A stretch of DNA of 64,000 nt from Planctomycetota bacterium (GCA_021791715.1 JAJYWB010000002.1:62001-126000), one strand, 5' to 3'; positions 53,896 to 63,304 are shown, counted from the stretch's first letter. Made by a program: numbers and translations. The notes: generated by a model from the letters alone, not told the origin.

Positions 53896-54531
53896 ATGAG
53901 CGTCTCCGTGAAAACCGAACGGGTATTGGTTGTTCCCTCGGCCGAGCTCGACCGGCTCGGTCGGTTTCAGGGGTTTTCGTCCGAGGCCGATCGTTACCTC
54001 GACGCACTGCTCACCCCTGAACTCGTTTCGTTTCGACCGCGATCCGAGGTCGAGGACGACCCGTCGTTTAAACAAATTATTCCTTATGTGATCTTTCGCT
54101 CGGGAGATCAAGTGTTTTGCTATACGAGGGGGAAATCGCAAGGCGAGGCTCGGCTGCACGCGCTTCATTCGATCGGCGTCGGCGGTCACGTTTCCGAGAG
54201 CGACGTCGACGGCGGAAAAACCCGCGACGCGTATGAACAGGGGCTGCGCCGCGAACTTGAAGAGGAGGTCGAAATCGGATCGAGCGGGATGTTAACATGT
54301 GTCGGTTTGATCAACGACGATTCGAACGCGGTGGGCGCGGTGCATCTAGGGGTCGTGCACGTTTACGACCTTGACGAGCCGGTCGTCTCGCCGCGCGAGG
54401 AGGGTTTAGCGAACGCCCGATTTGAATCCCTTGGGGATTTGCGGCGGCTCGCCGAGCGTCTTGAGACGTGGTCGCTCATCTGTGTCGAGCAATTCCTCGT
54501 CCCCGTCGCCGGCGGGATTAATGCTTGTTGA
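53896..54531 (+). CDS. Nudix-fold hydrolase-like protein
   Basis: ATG at 53896 directly follows an in-frame TTG, with GAGG about 11 bases upstream. The Nudix box is visible as GVGGHVSESDVDGGKTRDAYEQGLRRELEEEVEI, with the RExxEE catalytic core (RRELEEEV) intact though the leading spacing is longer than the 23-residue consensus. Upstream strand FRSGDQVFCYTRGK and downstream VGLINDDSNAVGAVHLGVVHVY fit the family. Proteins like this are sometimes annotated as phosphoesterase. Substrate unknown. The last 126 bases overlap antisense with the lipase-like gene. Confidence 0.85.
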   Translation: MSVSVKTERVLVVPSAELDRLGRFQGFSSEADRYLDALLTPELVSFRPRSEVEDDPSFKQIIPYVIFRSGDQVFCYTRGKSQGEARLHALHSIGVGGHVSESDVDGGKTRDAYEQGLRRELEEEVEIGSSGMLTCVGLINDDSNAVGAVHLGVVHVYDLDEPVVSPREEGLANARFESLGDLRRLAERLETWSLICVEQFLVPVAGGINAC

Positions 54532-55794
54532 AACGACACTCGACGATCCTCGACCGCCGGCGCCTCGCGCCGACCGCGCGGGTCGCGTCGCCGCGGGATT
54601 CGTCGCTCCGGGACGCGTCCGCGCGTCGGCCTGAGGCGACGGAAGCGCGATCGATTGCGGCGACGCGAACGGCTGTCGTTTATCGAGCCAATCGATGATT
54701 TCGGGGAAGATCTCCTCGGGGGCGTGTCGGCTCCAAACCAGGTCGCAGTGGCCGTAATCGTCGATTTGGCCGTCGCGTTTGCCGTATCGCTTCAGCGTTT
54801 TATCGCTCGATCCGATCGCCTGATACGTGCGCAGCATCGACGGAATGTCGTCCATGACGTCGGTCTCGCCCGCGATCAAGAGCGTGGGGGCGCCGATCCG
54901 ATTGAGTTGAGACGCGTAATCGACGCGACCGTCGGCCGAGACATAATGCCCGTATTTCATGAACGGAGCGAATTGCTTGAGCGCGCCCGGTCCCGGGTCT
55001 TCAAGCGTATAACCATAAAAGCGAGAAATTGTTTGTTGATCGACGTTGGCGGCGTTGTAGTAGAGGCTGTCGATTTTTTCGAGACCCGGAGGACGTGCGA
55101 TTCGCATCGGCCGAGCGATCCGGCTCGTGCTCAAAACGAGCATCAAACCGCGAAGGCTTTCGCTCGCCCGGAGCATCTTCGTTTTGGGCGCGGTGACGAG
55201 CACCGCGGCGCATCCCATGCCCACAAAATTGGCGATCCGGTCGCGATCGGGAGCTTGCTCCAAGTAGGGGAGCATCAGCAAGCCCCCCAGGCTGTGGCCG
55301 ATCCAGTTGACGTGCTCGGAACCCGTTTTTTCGCGGACGTAAGCGAGAATCGCCGGGACGTCGTGCCACGTTTCGTCGTCGATCGTCCATTCACGGTTGC
55401 CGATTTCGGGGATCGGTGTTTGCCGCAAGCCGCCGTTGATCGCTCCGACGGCGCCCGCTCGTCGGCTAGCGCCCGAGCCTCTCATATCGACGACAAAAAC
55501 GTCGTAACCTCTTTTAACCAATTGACTTGGAAGGTGATTGTCGGTGATCGTCCAAAACGTTCCGTTTAACCCGAGCCCGTGGCACAAGACGACGGGCATC
55601 TTTCCGGCGTCTGGAAACGGCGGCGAATAGCGCCGAACACCGAGCAGCCAACCGTCGTCGGTTTTGGCGAAGCCGTCGTCGCAGGGTCTTAAGTCGCGAT
55701 TCGGGTTATTGACGCGCACCATCGCGCAACCCGAACCGGGCGCACAGATTGCGACGATCAGTAACCACCGACTCCAAAACGTTCGGCGCACCAA
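54406..55794 (-). CDS. Lipase-like alpha/beta-hydrolase, probable lipoprotein
   Basis: N-terminus WSRWLLIVAICAPGSGCAMV has a lipobox-like GSGC. Motifs: VVLCHGLGLNGTFW (oxyanion), VDMRGSGASRR, HVNWIGHSLGGLLML (nucleophile Ser), LLIAGETDVMDDIPS (acid region), and DDYGHCDLVW (His). This pattern resembles the acid-lipase/AB-hydrolase 1 group. The fold ends near IDWLDKRQPF; the last 75 residues are low-complexity Ala/Arg/Pro/Ser and overlap antisense with the Nudix gene. The start is TTG at 55794 or GTG at 55791; AAGGA lies just upstream. Confidence 0.85.
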   Translation of the reverse strand: MVRRTFWSRWLLIVAICAPGSGCAMVRVNNPNRDLRPCDDGFAKTDDGWLLGVRRYSPPFPDAGKMPVVLCHGLGLNGTFWTITDNHLPSQLVKRGYDVFVVDMRGSGASRRAGAVGAINGGLRQTPIPEIGNREWTIDDETWHDVPAILAYVREKTGSEHVNWIGHSLGGLLMLPYLEQAPDRDRIANFVGMGCAAVLVTAPKTKMLRASESLRGLMLVLSTSRIARPMRIARPPGLEKIDSLYYNAANVDQQTISRFYGYTLEDPGPGALKQFAPFMKYGHYVSADGRVDYASQLNRIGAPTLLIAGETDVMDDIPSMLRTYQAIGSSDKTLKRYGKRDGQIDDYGHCDLVWSRHAPEEIFPEIIDWLDKRQPFASPQSIALPSPQADARTRPGATNPAATRPARSARGAGGRGSSSVVSTSINPAGDGDEELLDTDERPRLKTLGEPPQIPKGFKSGVR

Positions 55795-56404
55795 CGAGGA
55801 ATCCTTTCCTCAAGCCGACGGCGACCTTGCCGTGCGTACTTCACGGTGAAACGACGCGGGATTCTAATCAAGCCCTCATTCCTTGGGAATGCGAACCGAG
55901 CCGAATCGAACCGAGAAAGCCGTATCGAGTGAAAATCCGCGAAAAAACCCTCGAGATCGAGAGCGTCGATGATCGCGATTCGCCGTTCCTATCGATCGAC
56001 GAAGATCTCGTCGGAGCTTCCATATAACGATACTAAATCTGTTTATATAATCTTATTTTAGGAATACAGACACTTTTGTGGTGTTCATTTTGAAAGAGAG
56101 GATCGAACGATTTGATGATGTAGGGGAGTCGGCGCTGAACGGATCCTTTGGGATCGTCGTTAATATTGGTTTATCAACGACTTGAGGAGAATTCGACGTC
56201 CTGGGCCTGCGGCTCGCGGATTTGATCACGGTAAAAATCGCCGGGTTCGATTGGGGCGATCGATCTCGGACAAGAATCGCTTGTTCGGACGGGTTGAATC
56301 GGCGACGCCGACTTTGCATAATACGCGGTTGACGCGAGGTCGACGGAATGCGCGGGATGTGTTTCGACGACTCCGAATCGCGAAAACCCGAGGGGTAAAG
56401 CGGC
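55795..56404. other. Long divergent intergenic region upstream of the gld operon
   Basis: No gene is supported. It must contain the promoters of the minus-strand lipase-like gene and of the plus-strand ABC operon. An AT-rich stretch near 56025-56060 is the most promoter-like part. No operator motif was recognised. Confidence 0.5.
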
Positions 56405-57136
56405 ATGAGCGAACCGTTGATGATCGAGGCGCGTGGATTGACGAAGCAGTATGGCTCGTTCATGGCGGTGCGCGACGTCTCTTTCGCGATTCCGAAGGGG
56501 CAGGTCGTCGCGTTTTTGGGTCCCAACGGCGCGGGCAAAACGACGACGATGCGGTTGTTGACGGGGTTCATCGCTCCGACGCACGGAAGTTCTTGGATCG
56601 GCGGGATCAACGTGCAGGAGGATCGAATCGCCGCGGCCGAACGGATCGGATATTTGCCCGAGAACGGTCCGTTGTATTCAGATATGACTCCGCTGGATTT
56701 GCTCAGGTTTTTCGGCGAGGCGCGGGGTTTAAGCGAAGGAACGTTGCGTCAGAGGATTGATTTTGTGCTCGATCGGTGCGCGTTGGAATCGGTCGTCGGC
56801 AAGCCGATCGGCAAATTATCGAAGGGGTACCGCCAGCGCGTTTCGATGGCTCAAGCCCTTTTGCACGATCCCGACGTATTGATCATGGACGAGCCGACAT
56901 CGGGGCTCGATCCCAATCAAATCCGGGTGATGCGACAACTGATCCGCCAGTTGGGGGCATCGAAGACCGTGCTCGTTTCGACGCACATTCTTCAAGAAGT
57001 CGAGCCGATCGCCGACCGTGTTCTGTTCATTCACGACGGTCGGATCGTTTTCGACGGGACTTCGGCGGAACTGACCGCGGGAGGCGTTTCGCTCGAGGAT
57101 CAGTTCGCTCGGTTGACGGCGCGTCGTTCGCATTAA
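56405..57136 (+). CDS. ABC transporter ATPase, GldA-like
   Basis: ATPase of an ABC-2 exporter. Walker A GPNGAGKTTTMRLL (about 40-53), Q-loop in YLPENGPLYSDMTPLDLL, signature LSKGYRQRVSMAQALLHDPDVLIMDEPTSGLDPNQ (ABC motif plus Walker B), H-loop STHILQEVE. The gene is followed by a fused permease/GldG protein and a DUF4340 protein in the same direction, which is the arrangement of the GldA-F-G transporters first known from gliding Bacteroidetes. GAGGGG precedes the ATG by 9 bases. Confidence 0.95.
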   Translation: MSEPLMIEARGLTKQYGSFMAVRDVSFAIPKGQVVAFLGPNGAGKTTTMRLLTGFIAPTHGSSWIGGINVQEDRIAAAERIGYLPENGPLYSDMTPLDLLRFFGEARGLSEGTLRQRIDFVLDRCALESVVGKPIGKLSKGYRQRVSMAQALLHDPDVLIMDEPTSGLDPNQIRVMRQLIRQLGASKTVLVSTHILQEVEPIADRVLFIHDGRIVFDGTSAELTAGGVSLEDQFARLTARRSH

Positions 57137-57283
57137 CGCGTCCGGGGCGAATCAAACGGTCGAGGATCGCGGCGGGCGCGGCGGTGTTCATCAACGGATT
57201 AGCGTATAAGTAGGTCGTTCAGAATCAAAGACAAGCCCGCGGCGGAAATGTCGCGGGGGGTGGATTGACGAGGGATTTCAAGG

Positions 57284-60049
57284 GTGACGACGCTTCAACA
57301 CGAATCGAAATCGGCCCCCGTCGGCGGGACGGGAGGGGATCGCGTCGAGCGGTCGGCTTCTCCGGCTCGGGTCGTCGCGGCGATCTTCAAGCGGGATTTG
57401 ATCCGTTACTTCAGTAATCCCGCCGGCTACGTGTTTATCACGATATTTGTTTTCGTCAGTTCGTTGGCCGCGTTTTGGCGGCAAGAGTTTTTCACGCGGA
57501 ATCTGGCGAATTTCGACCTGCTCAACGAGTGGATTCCCTATTTGCTTTTGTTGTTCATTCCGGCGATCACGATGGCGACGTGGGCTGAGGAACGTCGCCA
57601 GGGGACCGACGAGTTGCTCCTCACGCTTCCCGCTCGCGATATCGAGGTCGTCGCGGGGAAGTATCTCGCTTGTCTCGGCATTTACACGGTGGCGTTGGCG
57701 TTTATGCTAAGTCACTTAATTATTTTGCGCATGTTGGGACGTTTTGATCTGGGGGTGATCTTCGCGACATACCTTGGTTATTGGTTAACCGGGGCGATGA
57801 TGATCGCGATCGGGATGACGGCTTCGATGTTGTCGTCGAACGCGACGATCGCGTTTATTTTGGGGGCTCTGTTTTGCGCTGCGCCGGTGTTTATGCATTT
57901 TGTGGTGGTTTGGTCGGGGGACGAGACGCGGCGGTTGTTCGAGGATTTCTCGGTGCGGTCGCGGCTCCACGATCTTGGCACGGGGGTGATTCCGCTTTCG
58001 TCGGTTTGTTATTTCGTCGCGGCGACCGTGTTAATGCTTTATATCAACGTCGTTTTGTTGGGAAGGCGGCATTGGGCCGGCGGCGAGAAGACCGCGGATC
58101 ACTGGACGCATTCGTTCTTGCGGATCGGCTCGCTCGCGGTCGCGCTGATTAGTCTCACCGCGATCGTCGGCGGGATCGGCCCGCGGATCGACGTCACCCA
58201 AGAAGGCTTGCACACGCTTTCACCCGAGTCCAAATCGATCGTCAAAAAGATTCCCGGCGATCGGCCGATATACATTCAAGCGTATTTTAGTCCCGAGGTG
58301 CCGCGCGAGTACGTGTCGGTGAAGGAGGATTTGATCAACACGCTCAAAGAATTCGCGGCGCTCGCGGGGAAAAGCGTGCGGTTGAATCTGATCGAGACCG
58401 AGTTGTACTCGAACGAGGCGCGCGAGGCGCAGAAGCGGTTCAACATCGTCCCGAGGCGTGTGATGGTCGTCGACGACGCCAAGCAAGCGACCGACGAGAT
58501 CATTTTGGGAGTCGCGTTTCGATCGGGGGCCGAGGAGATCGTGATTCCGTTCTTCGACCGGGGCTTATCGGTCGAGTATGAGTTGGCGCGATCGATTCGC
58601 GTCGTCTCGCGCGAGGCGAGGCGCAAGCTTGGCGTTTTGGAAACCGACGCCAAGTTGCTCGGCGGTTTCGATTTTCGATCGATGAATCAATCTCCCGAAT
58701 GGCCGCTCGTCACCGAGCTCAAAAAGCAATACAACGTTTCGAGCGTTTCGCCCGATTCGGCGTTTCCCGGGGATCTCGACGTGCTCCTTGTGGCGCAGCC
58801 TTCGTCGCTGACGCAAAAGCAGATCGATTCGCTTACCACATATGTGAAGAACGGTCATCCAACAGTGATGTTTATGGATCCGTTCCCGGCGACTCGTTAT
58901 CAGCTTTCTCCCGAGATTCCTCGGCAAAATCCGGGCGGAATGTTCGGCGGCGGCCCTCCCCCCGAGCCTAAAGGCGATTTAACGGGATTGCTGCGGGTTT
59001 TGGGGGTCGACTGGCCGACGAATCAAGTCGTTTGGAATCCTTACAATCCTCATCCGCTGATGGAATTCCCTCGCGAGTTCGTGTTTATCACGGGAAATTC
59101 GGGAGATTCCAATACGAGGCCGTTCAATCCCAAGCAGAGCGCCGTATCGGGATTGCAAGAGGTCGCGATGCTTTTCCCCGGCTATTTTCGGCCGCGCGGC
59201 GGTTCCGGACCCGATTTCATCCCGCTCGTCGAGACGAACGAAGACGGCGGAGTGGTCGAGTGGAACGATCTGATCAGCCGAAATATTCTCAGCATGTCGC
59301 TCAATCCCGATCGCGCGTATGTTCCTTCGGGTCGGGGTTATACGCTCGCGGCTCGGATCAAAGGGACCGCGGCCGACGATGAAAAGGATACGGATAAAGC
59401 GAAAGACACGAAGGCCGAAGCCAATTCGGCGAAGGCGCCCAAGCCCGAGATTCGCGCGATCTTGATCGGCGATCTCGATATGATCTCCGACGAGATGTTC
59501 GAGCTTCGCCGTCAAGGTAACGAGATCTTTGATTTCGATAATATCGCGATGGTGCTCAATTGTGTGGATGTTTTGGCCGGAGACGAGGCTTATGTTTCGT
59601 TGCGCAAGCATCGGCCGAAACATCGGACGCTCGAGGAGCTTGAAAAGCAAACCCGCGTGTTCGTCGAGGCGAGCCAGAAGAACGTCGTCAAGGCCGAGGA
59701 CGAGGCGAAACGTCAGCTCGCTCTCGCGCAAAAAAGGCTCGACGACAAGGTCGCTCAGGTTCGAGCGAGCAAGGACGATCAGCGCACCAAGGAAATCATG
59801 CTCGACGAGATGCAGCGGACCGAGAATCAACGTTTGACCGTCGAGAAGGCCAAGATCGAAGACGACAAACGGAAGGCGATTCTCGAAAGCAAACAGGAGA
59901 TGGAGCGAGCGATCCGCGCGATCCAGCTCCGGATCCGGCTCGCCGCGATCGGTTTGCCGCCGCTCCCGGCGCTCGTGCTCGGGCTCGTCGTGCTGGCGAT
60001 TCGGCTCAAACGCGAATATATCGGCGTCGACCCCGGTCGACTCGTTTAA
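57284..60049 (+). CDS. Fused ABC permease and GldG-like auxiliary protein
   Basis: A 921-residue protein. The N-terminal 300 residues are an ABC-2 permease (VVAAIFKRDLIRYFSNPAGYVFI, then TWAEERRQGTDELLLTLPARDIEVVAGKYL, six helices to about 300). Residues about 305-620 are the GldG/IFT52-like periplasmic domain (DVTQEGLHTLSPESKSIVKKI, DRPIYIQAYFSPEVPREYVSVKEDLINTLKEF, HPTVMFMDPFPATRYQ). The C-terminal part has a coiled-coil (about 770-880) and a last transmembrane helix LPALVLGLVVLAIRLKREY. In Bacteroidetes GldF and GldG are two proteins; here they are one. It starts with GTG at 57284. The cargo is unknown. Confidence 0.9.
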   Translation: MTTLQHESKSAPVGGTGGDRVERSASPARVVAAIFKRDLIRYFSNPAGYVFITIFVFVSSLAAFWRQEFFTRNLANFDLLNEWIPYLLLLFIPAITMATWAEERRQGTDELLLTLPARDIEVVAGKYLACLGIYTVALAFMLSHLIILRMLGRFDLGVIFATYLGYWLTGAMMIAIGMTASMLSSNATIAFILGALFCAAPVFMHFVVVWSGDETRRLFEDFSVRSRLHDLGTGVIPLSSVCYFVAATVLMLYINVVLLGRRHWAGGEKTADHWTHSFLRIGSLAVALISLTAIVGGIGPRIDVTQEGLHTLSPESKSIVKKIPGDRPIYIQAYFSPEVPREYVSVKEDLINTLKEFAALAGKSVRLNLIETELYSNEAREAQKRFNIVPRRVMVVDDAKQATDEIILGVAFRSGAEEIVIPFFDRGLSVEYELARSIRVVSREARRKLGVLETDAKLLGGFDFRSMNQSPEWPLVTELKKQYNVSSVSPDSAFPGDLDVLLVAQPSSLTQKQIDSLTTYVKNGHPTVMFMDPFPATRYQLSPEIPRQNPGGMFGGGPPPEPKGDLTGLLRVLGVDWPTNQVVWNPYNPHPLMEFPREFVFITGNSGDSNTRPFNPKQSAVSGLQEVAMLFPGYFRPRGGSGPDFIPLVETNEDGGVVEWNDLISRNILSMSLNPDRAYVPSGRGYTLAARIKGTAADDEKDTDKAKDTKAEANSAKAPKPEIRAILIGDLDMISDEMFELRRQGNEIFDFDNIAMVLNCVDVLAGDEAYVSLRKHRPKHRTLEELEKQTRVFVEASQKNVVKAEDEAKRQLALAQKRLDDKVAQVRASKDDQRTKEIMLDEMQRTENQRLTVEKAKIEDDKRKAILESKQEMERAIRAIQLRIRLAAIGLPPLPALVLGLVVLAIRLKREYIGVDPGRLV

Positions 60050-60139
60050 ACAAACAAAACGATGATTCCCCCGTGATCGATCGCCTTCGTCGCGCCGAGG
60101 CGATCGATCACGGAATCGGTTCGATCGATGAGGATGACA

Positions 60140-61657
60140 ATGAACATATCCGGTGAAATGAAAAAAACGTTGGTTTTCGTTTCGGTCGCGTTCGTTTTGG
60201 CGGCGGGGGCGGTTTATACACGGGCGCCGGTGCGGTACAAACCGACGGGGGATTTCGGCCTTCAGGGGGAGAAATTTTTCCCCGAGTTCAAGGATCCGCT
60301 CGAATGCACCTCGCTCGAGGTCGTCGGGCTCGATCCCGACACGTCGTCTCCCGTCGCTTTCAAGGTGATGCTTAAAGACGGGAAGTGGGTGATTCCGTCG
60401 CACTACAATTATCCCGCCGACGCCAAAGATCGGCTCGCCAAAACCGCGGCCGGAATCATCGATCTCACCCGCGACGTTCTCGTATCGGATCGGGCCGCGG
60501 ATTATGACAGCCTGGGGGTTTCCGATCCGACGGATATGAAATCGTATAACGCCAAAGGAACCGGCAAGCGTGTGACGCTGCGCGATAAGACCGATCGAAT
60601 TCTCGCCGATTTTATCATTGGAGACGAAGTCGTCGATCGCGCCGGGATGCGTTACGTGCGAGTACCCTCCGAAAAGATGACTTACGCGGTGAAGGCCGAC
60701 GTCGATTTGTCGACTCGGTTCGCGGATTGGATCGAGACGAACTTGCTGAAGCTTGATTCGTCGAAGATACGCCGGGTGACGTTCGTCAATCACAAGGTCG
60801 ATCCCGAACGAGGGAAGATCATCCCTGGTGAAACGCTGACGATCGAGCGATCGGATTCGAACGCCCCCTGGAAGCTCGACAAGATCGCCGAGGGGCAAGA
60901 GATCAACACCGATACGATCAACACGCTGATCAGCGCGCTTTCAGATCTAAAAATTTCGGGAGTGAGACCCAAACCCGACGGGTTGACGCGCGATCTCAAG
61001 GGAGGAGAAGGAATTCGGCTCGATCAAGCCGCAAGAATCTCTCTTGGAGAAAAAGGCTTTTATATTGTGAAGGATCAGTTGATCTCGAATCAAGGAGACG
61101 TGATCGTCGAATGCGACGACGGAGCGCAGTATACGCTCCGATTCGGGGAGGTCGTTTTCGCCCGCGGCGAGGCTCTCAGCTCCGGCAAAGAATCGAAAGA
61201 TAAAAAGAAAGCCGACGATCCTAAATCGAAGAATGAAGGATCGATCGAAAGCCGATATCTCTTCGCGACGATCGCGTTTTTCCCCGAATTGCTTCCCCCT
61301 CCCGCCGATAAAACCGACGAGACGATCTCGCTTCCCGACGAGCCGTTCTTGCTTCCCGCGGGAGATCCCAAACGAGTCGCCGACGAAAAGAAGATTGACG
61401 ACGAACGTAAGAAGAAAGACGACGAGAAAAAGAAACGGCTCGAGGAGGCGAAGAAGGGGATTGACGAACGTTCCGATCGCTTCGCTCCGTGGTATTATCT
61501 CGTACCCGGCGACGCATTCCGCAATATCGTCCTCGATCGCTCGGCTTTAACCAAGGCGAAGGGGAAATTGACGCCGACCGGAGCGACGGGAGGACCCGAA
61601 CTCGGCCTTCCTCCCGGAATCAACCCCGTCCCCGACGGGCTCTTGAATCCCAAATAA
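60140..61657 (+). CDS. DUF4340 protein, third gene of the gld-type transporter operon
   Basis: ATG at 60140 has GAGG 6 bases upstream; an in-frame ATG at 60128 is possible. The N-terminus has a signal or anchor (KKTLVFVSVAFVLAAGAVYTR). Repeated beta-rich modules of the DUF4340 type follow, for example FKVMLKDGKWVIPSHYNYPADAKDRLAKTAAGIIDL near 75-110 and a second one near 225-260 (LTIERSDSNAPWKLDKIAEGQEINTDTINTLISAL). The C-terminal part carries a charged coiled-coil stretch (DEKKIDDERKKKDDEKKKRLEEAKK). In other bacteria DUF4340 genes sit beside gldG-type genes, as here; they are thought to form part of the transporter complex. Confidence 0.9.
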   Translation: MNISGEMKKTLVFVSVAFVLAAGAVYTRAPVRYKPTGDFGLQGEKFFPEFKDPLECTSLEVVGLDPDTSSPVAFKVMLKDGKWVIPSHYNYPADAKDRLAKTAAGIIDLTRDVLVSDRAADYDSLGVSDPTDMKSYNAKGTGKRVTLRDKTDRILADFIIGDEVVDRAGMRYVRVPSEKMTYAVKADVDLSTRFADWIETNLLKLDSSKIRRVTFVNHKVDPERGKIIPGETLTIERSDSNAPWKLDKIAEGQEINTDTINTLISALSDLKISGVRPKPDGLTRDLKGGEGIRLDQAARISLGEKGFYIVKDQLISNQGDVIVECDDGAQYTLRFGEVVFARGEALSSGKESKDKKKADDPKSKNEGSIESRYLFATIAFFPELLPPPADKTDETISLPDEPFLLPAGDPKRVADEKKIDDERKKKDDEKKKRLEEAKKGIDERSDRFAPWYYLVPGDAFRNIVLDRSALTKAKGKLTPTGATGGPELGLPPGINPVPDGLLNPK

Positions 61658-61682
61658 TTCTTGTGTCGTTCAGATTAGCGAT

Positions 61683-61983
61683 CCGTTAAGTCGAGATGAT
61701 CGGCTTAACGGATTGCTGTTTTTTGATTTCTGAATCCGAGCGTCGGTTATAATCGTCGCGTCTTATGAACAAACAAACCGTTAAGTCGAGATGATCGGCT
61801 TAACGGTTTGCTGTTTTTTGATTTCTGAATCCGTATGAACAAACAAACCGTTAAGTCGAGACGATCGGCTTAACGGATTGCTGTCTCTTGTTTCTGAATC
61901 CGAGCGTCGGTTATAATCGTCGCGTCTTATGAACAAACAAACCGTTAAGTCGAGACGATCGGCTTAACGGTTTGTTGTTTTTT
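61683..61983 (+). repeat. Tandem array of four terminator-like hairpins, with two embedded promoter-like boxes
   Basis: Four near-identical 29-base hairpins (CCGTTAAG...CTTAACGG) start at 61683, 61778, 61848 and 61942. Most are followed by a T-tract after a short spacer (for example 61719-61724, 61814-61819, 61978-61983). Spacings are 95, 70 and 94 bases, and hairpins 2 and 4 are 164 bases apart: the unit is duplicated, the short spacing being the long one minus 25 bases. The two long spacers each have TATAAT (61748-61753 and 61912-61917). The array sits between the convergent DUF4340 and dapL genes and could stop transcription from both sides. The rest of 61658-62015 holds no gene. Confidence 0.85.
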
Positions 61984-62015
61984 GATTTCTGATTCTGAGC
62001 GTTCGTTGGATGCGT

Positions 62016-63197
62016 TTAGATTTTGAGTTTGGCGATTCGATCGACCGCCTCGACGAGCCTGGGGGTTTCGACGGTGAGAGCGGCTCGAATGAAGCCGTCG
62101 GCGGATTCGCCGAAGCCGCGTCCGGGAGTCGTGACGAGGTCCGCCTGATCGAGCAAGAGCGAACAGAGCTCGGTCGAGGTGTATCCCTTGGGACACGGAA
62201 TCCAGACGTAAAAGGTCGCTTGCGGCGTCGGCGCGTCGAAACCGATTTTCTTCAGGCCGTCGACGAACGCGTCGCGACGTTCTTTGTAGAGCGCGCGAAT
62301 CGGCGGCGTGAGGGTGTCGTATTCGTCGAGCGCCGTGATCGCCGCGAATTGGATCGCGGTGAAGATTCCCGAATCGGTGTTCGATTTCACCTGTCCGAGC
62401 GCCGAGATCAAAGGCGCCCCGCCGATCGCGAATCCAACCCGCCAGCCCGTCATGTTGAACGTTTTGGAAAGGCTGTGGAATTCGATCGTTCGGTCGCGAG
62501 CCCCCGGGATTTGCAGCAGGCTTGGGGCGGGTTCGTCGAAATACATCTCGTTGTACGCGGCGTCCTGCGCGACGACGAAATCATGCATCTCGGCGAGGTC
62601 GAAGACCCGCTGAAAAAATCCGAGATCGGCGGTCGCCGCGGTCGGATTGTTCGGGTAATTCAAGAACATCAATTTTGTTTTGTTATATACAGATGCTGGG
62701 ATCGCGTCGAAATCGGGTTGAAAGCCGAGTTCGGGTCGAAGAGGCATGATATGAACATCGCCCCCCGCGAATCGGCTCGAGCTGCGATAAACCGGGTAGC
62801 ACGGGTCGGGGACGAGCGCGTAATCGCCCGGGTTGAGGACGGCGAGGGGGAAATGTGCGATACCCTCCTTCGAGCCGATGAGCGGAAGGATTTCGGTTTC
62901 GGGGTCGAGTTCGATTCCGTAACGCTTGGCGCAGAAGTTCGCGATCGAGCGACGGAGTTCGGGAGCGCCTTGATCGAGCGCGTACTGGTGAAACTTGGAG
63001 TTTTCAACATGTTTTTGCAAACTTTTGATGATCGCGGCGGGGGTGGGGCGATCGGGGTCGCCGACGCCGAGGTTGAGAACGTCGCGACCTTGCGCGATCG
63101 CGGCTTTCTTCTTTTTATCGATCTCGGCGAAAAGGTACGGGGGAAGCTTTTGGAGACGGTCGGATTTCACGAAGCCGGGTCGAACGGTCGACGCCAT
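62016..63197 (-). CDS. dapL: LL-diaminopimelate aminotransferase-like class I/II aminotransferase
   Basis: A PLP-dependent enzyme of 393 residues. Features: the N-terminal RLQKLPPYLFAEIDKKKK and LNLGVGDPDRPTP; LIGSKEGIAHFPLAVLNPGD; NYPNNPTAAT; and the PLP lysine in EFHSLSKTFNMTGWRVGFAIG, then GFIRAALT with the carboxylate-binding Arg. The N-terminal phrases match bacterial DapL, which makes LL-diaminopimelate from tetrahydrodipicolinate for lysine and peptidoglycan, but a related branch of aspartate/alanine aminotransferases cannot be excluded. AGGGA precedes the ATG. It lies 107 bases after the YebC gene. Confidence 0.9.
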   Translation of the reverse strand: MASTVRPGFVKSDRLQKLPPYLFAEIDKKKKAAIAQGRDVLNLGVGDPDRPTPAAIIKSLQKHVENSKFHQYALDQGAPELRRSIANFCAKRYGIELDPETEILPLIGSKEGIAHFPLAVLNPGDYALVPDPCYPVYRSSSRFAGGDVHIMPLRPELGFQPDFDAIPASVYNKTKLMFLNYPNNPTAATADLGFFQRVFDLAEMHDFVVAQDAAYNEMYFDEPAPSLLQIPGARDRTIEFHSLSKTFNMTGWRVGFAIGGAPLISALGQVKSNTDSGIFTAIQFAAITALDEYDTLTPPIRALYKERRDAFVDGLKKIGFDAPTPQATFYVWIPCPKGYTSTELCSLLLDQADLVTTPGRGFGESADGFIRAALTVETPRLVEAVDRIAKLKI

Positions 63198-63304
63198 GAT
63201 CGGTCCCTAAAACAAGGTGTTGGATGAAACATCAAGATCGACGAAACTTCGCACGTCGACGCGTTTATAGATAAACATGTCGGCGTGCGAGGATGTTGAA
63301 CGAT

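Noticed and set aside
55749-56027. A 92-codon frame upstream of the gld operon
   Set aside because: No ribosome site, no recognisable domain, and it begins inside the opposite-strand lipase-like gene.
58979-60898. A 639-codon open frame on the minus strand
   Set aside because: It runs antisense through the GldG-like gene, the gap and the DUF4340 gene. Its composition is a mirror of their codon use, and no ribosome site or domain was seen.
61683-61983. CRISPR array
   Set aside because: Only four repeats, unequal spacing, and the spacers are copies of each other rather than unique; there are no cas genes. A hairpin array explains it better.
62010-63227. A 405-codon open frame on the plus strand
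   Set aside because: It is antisense to the aminotransferase gene, whose PLP motifs are unmistakable.
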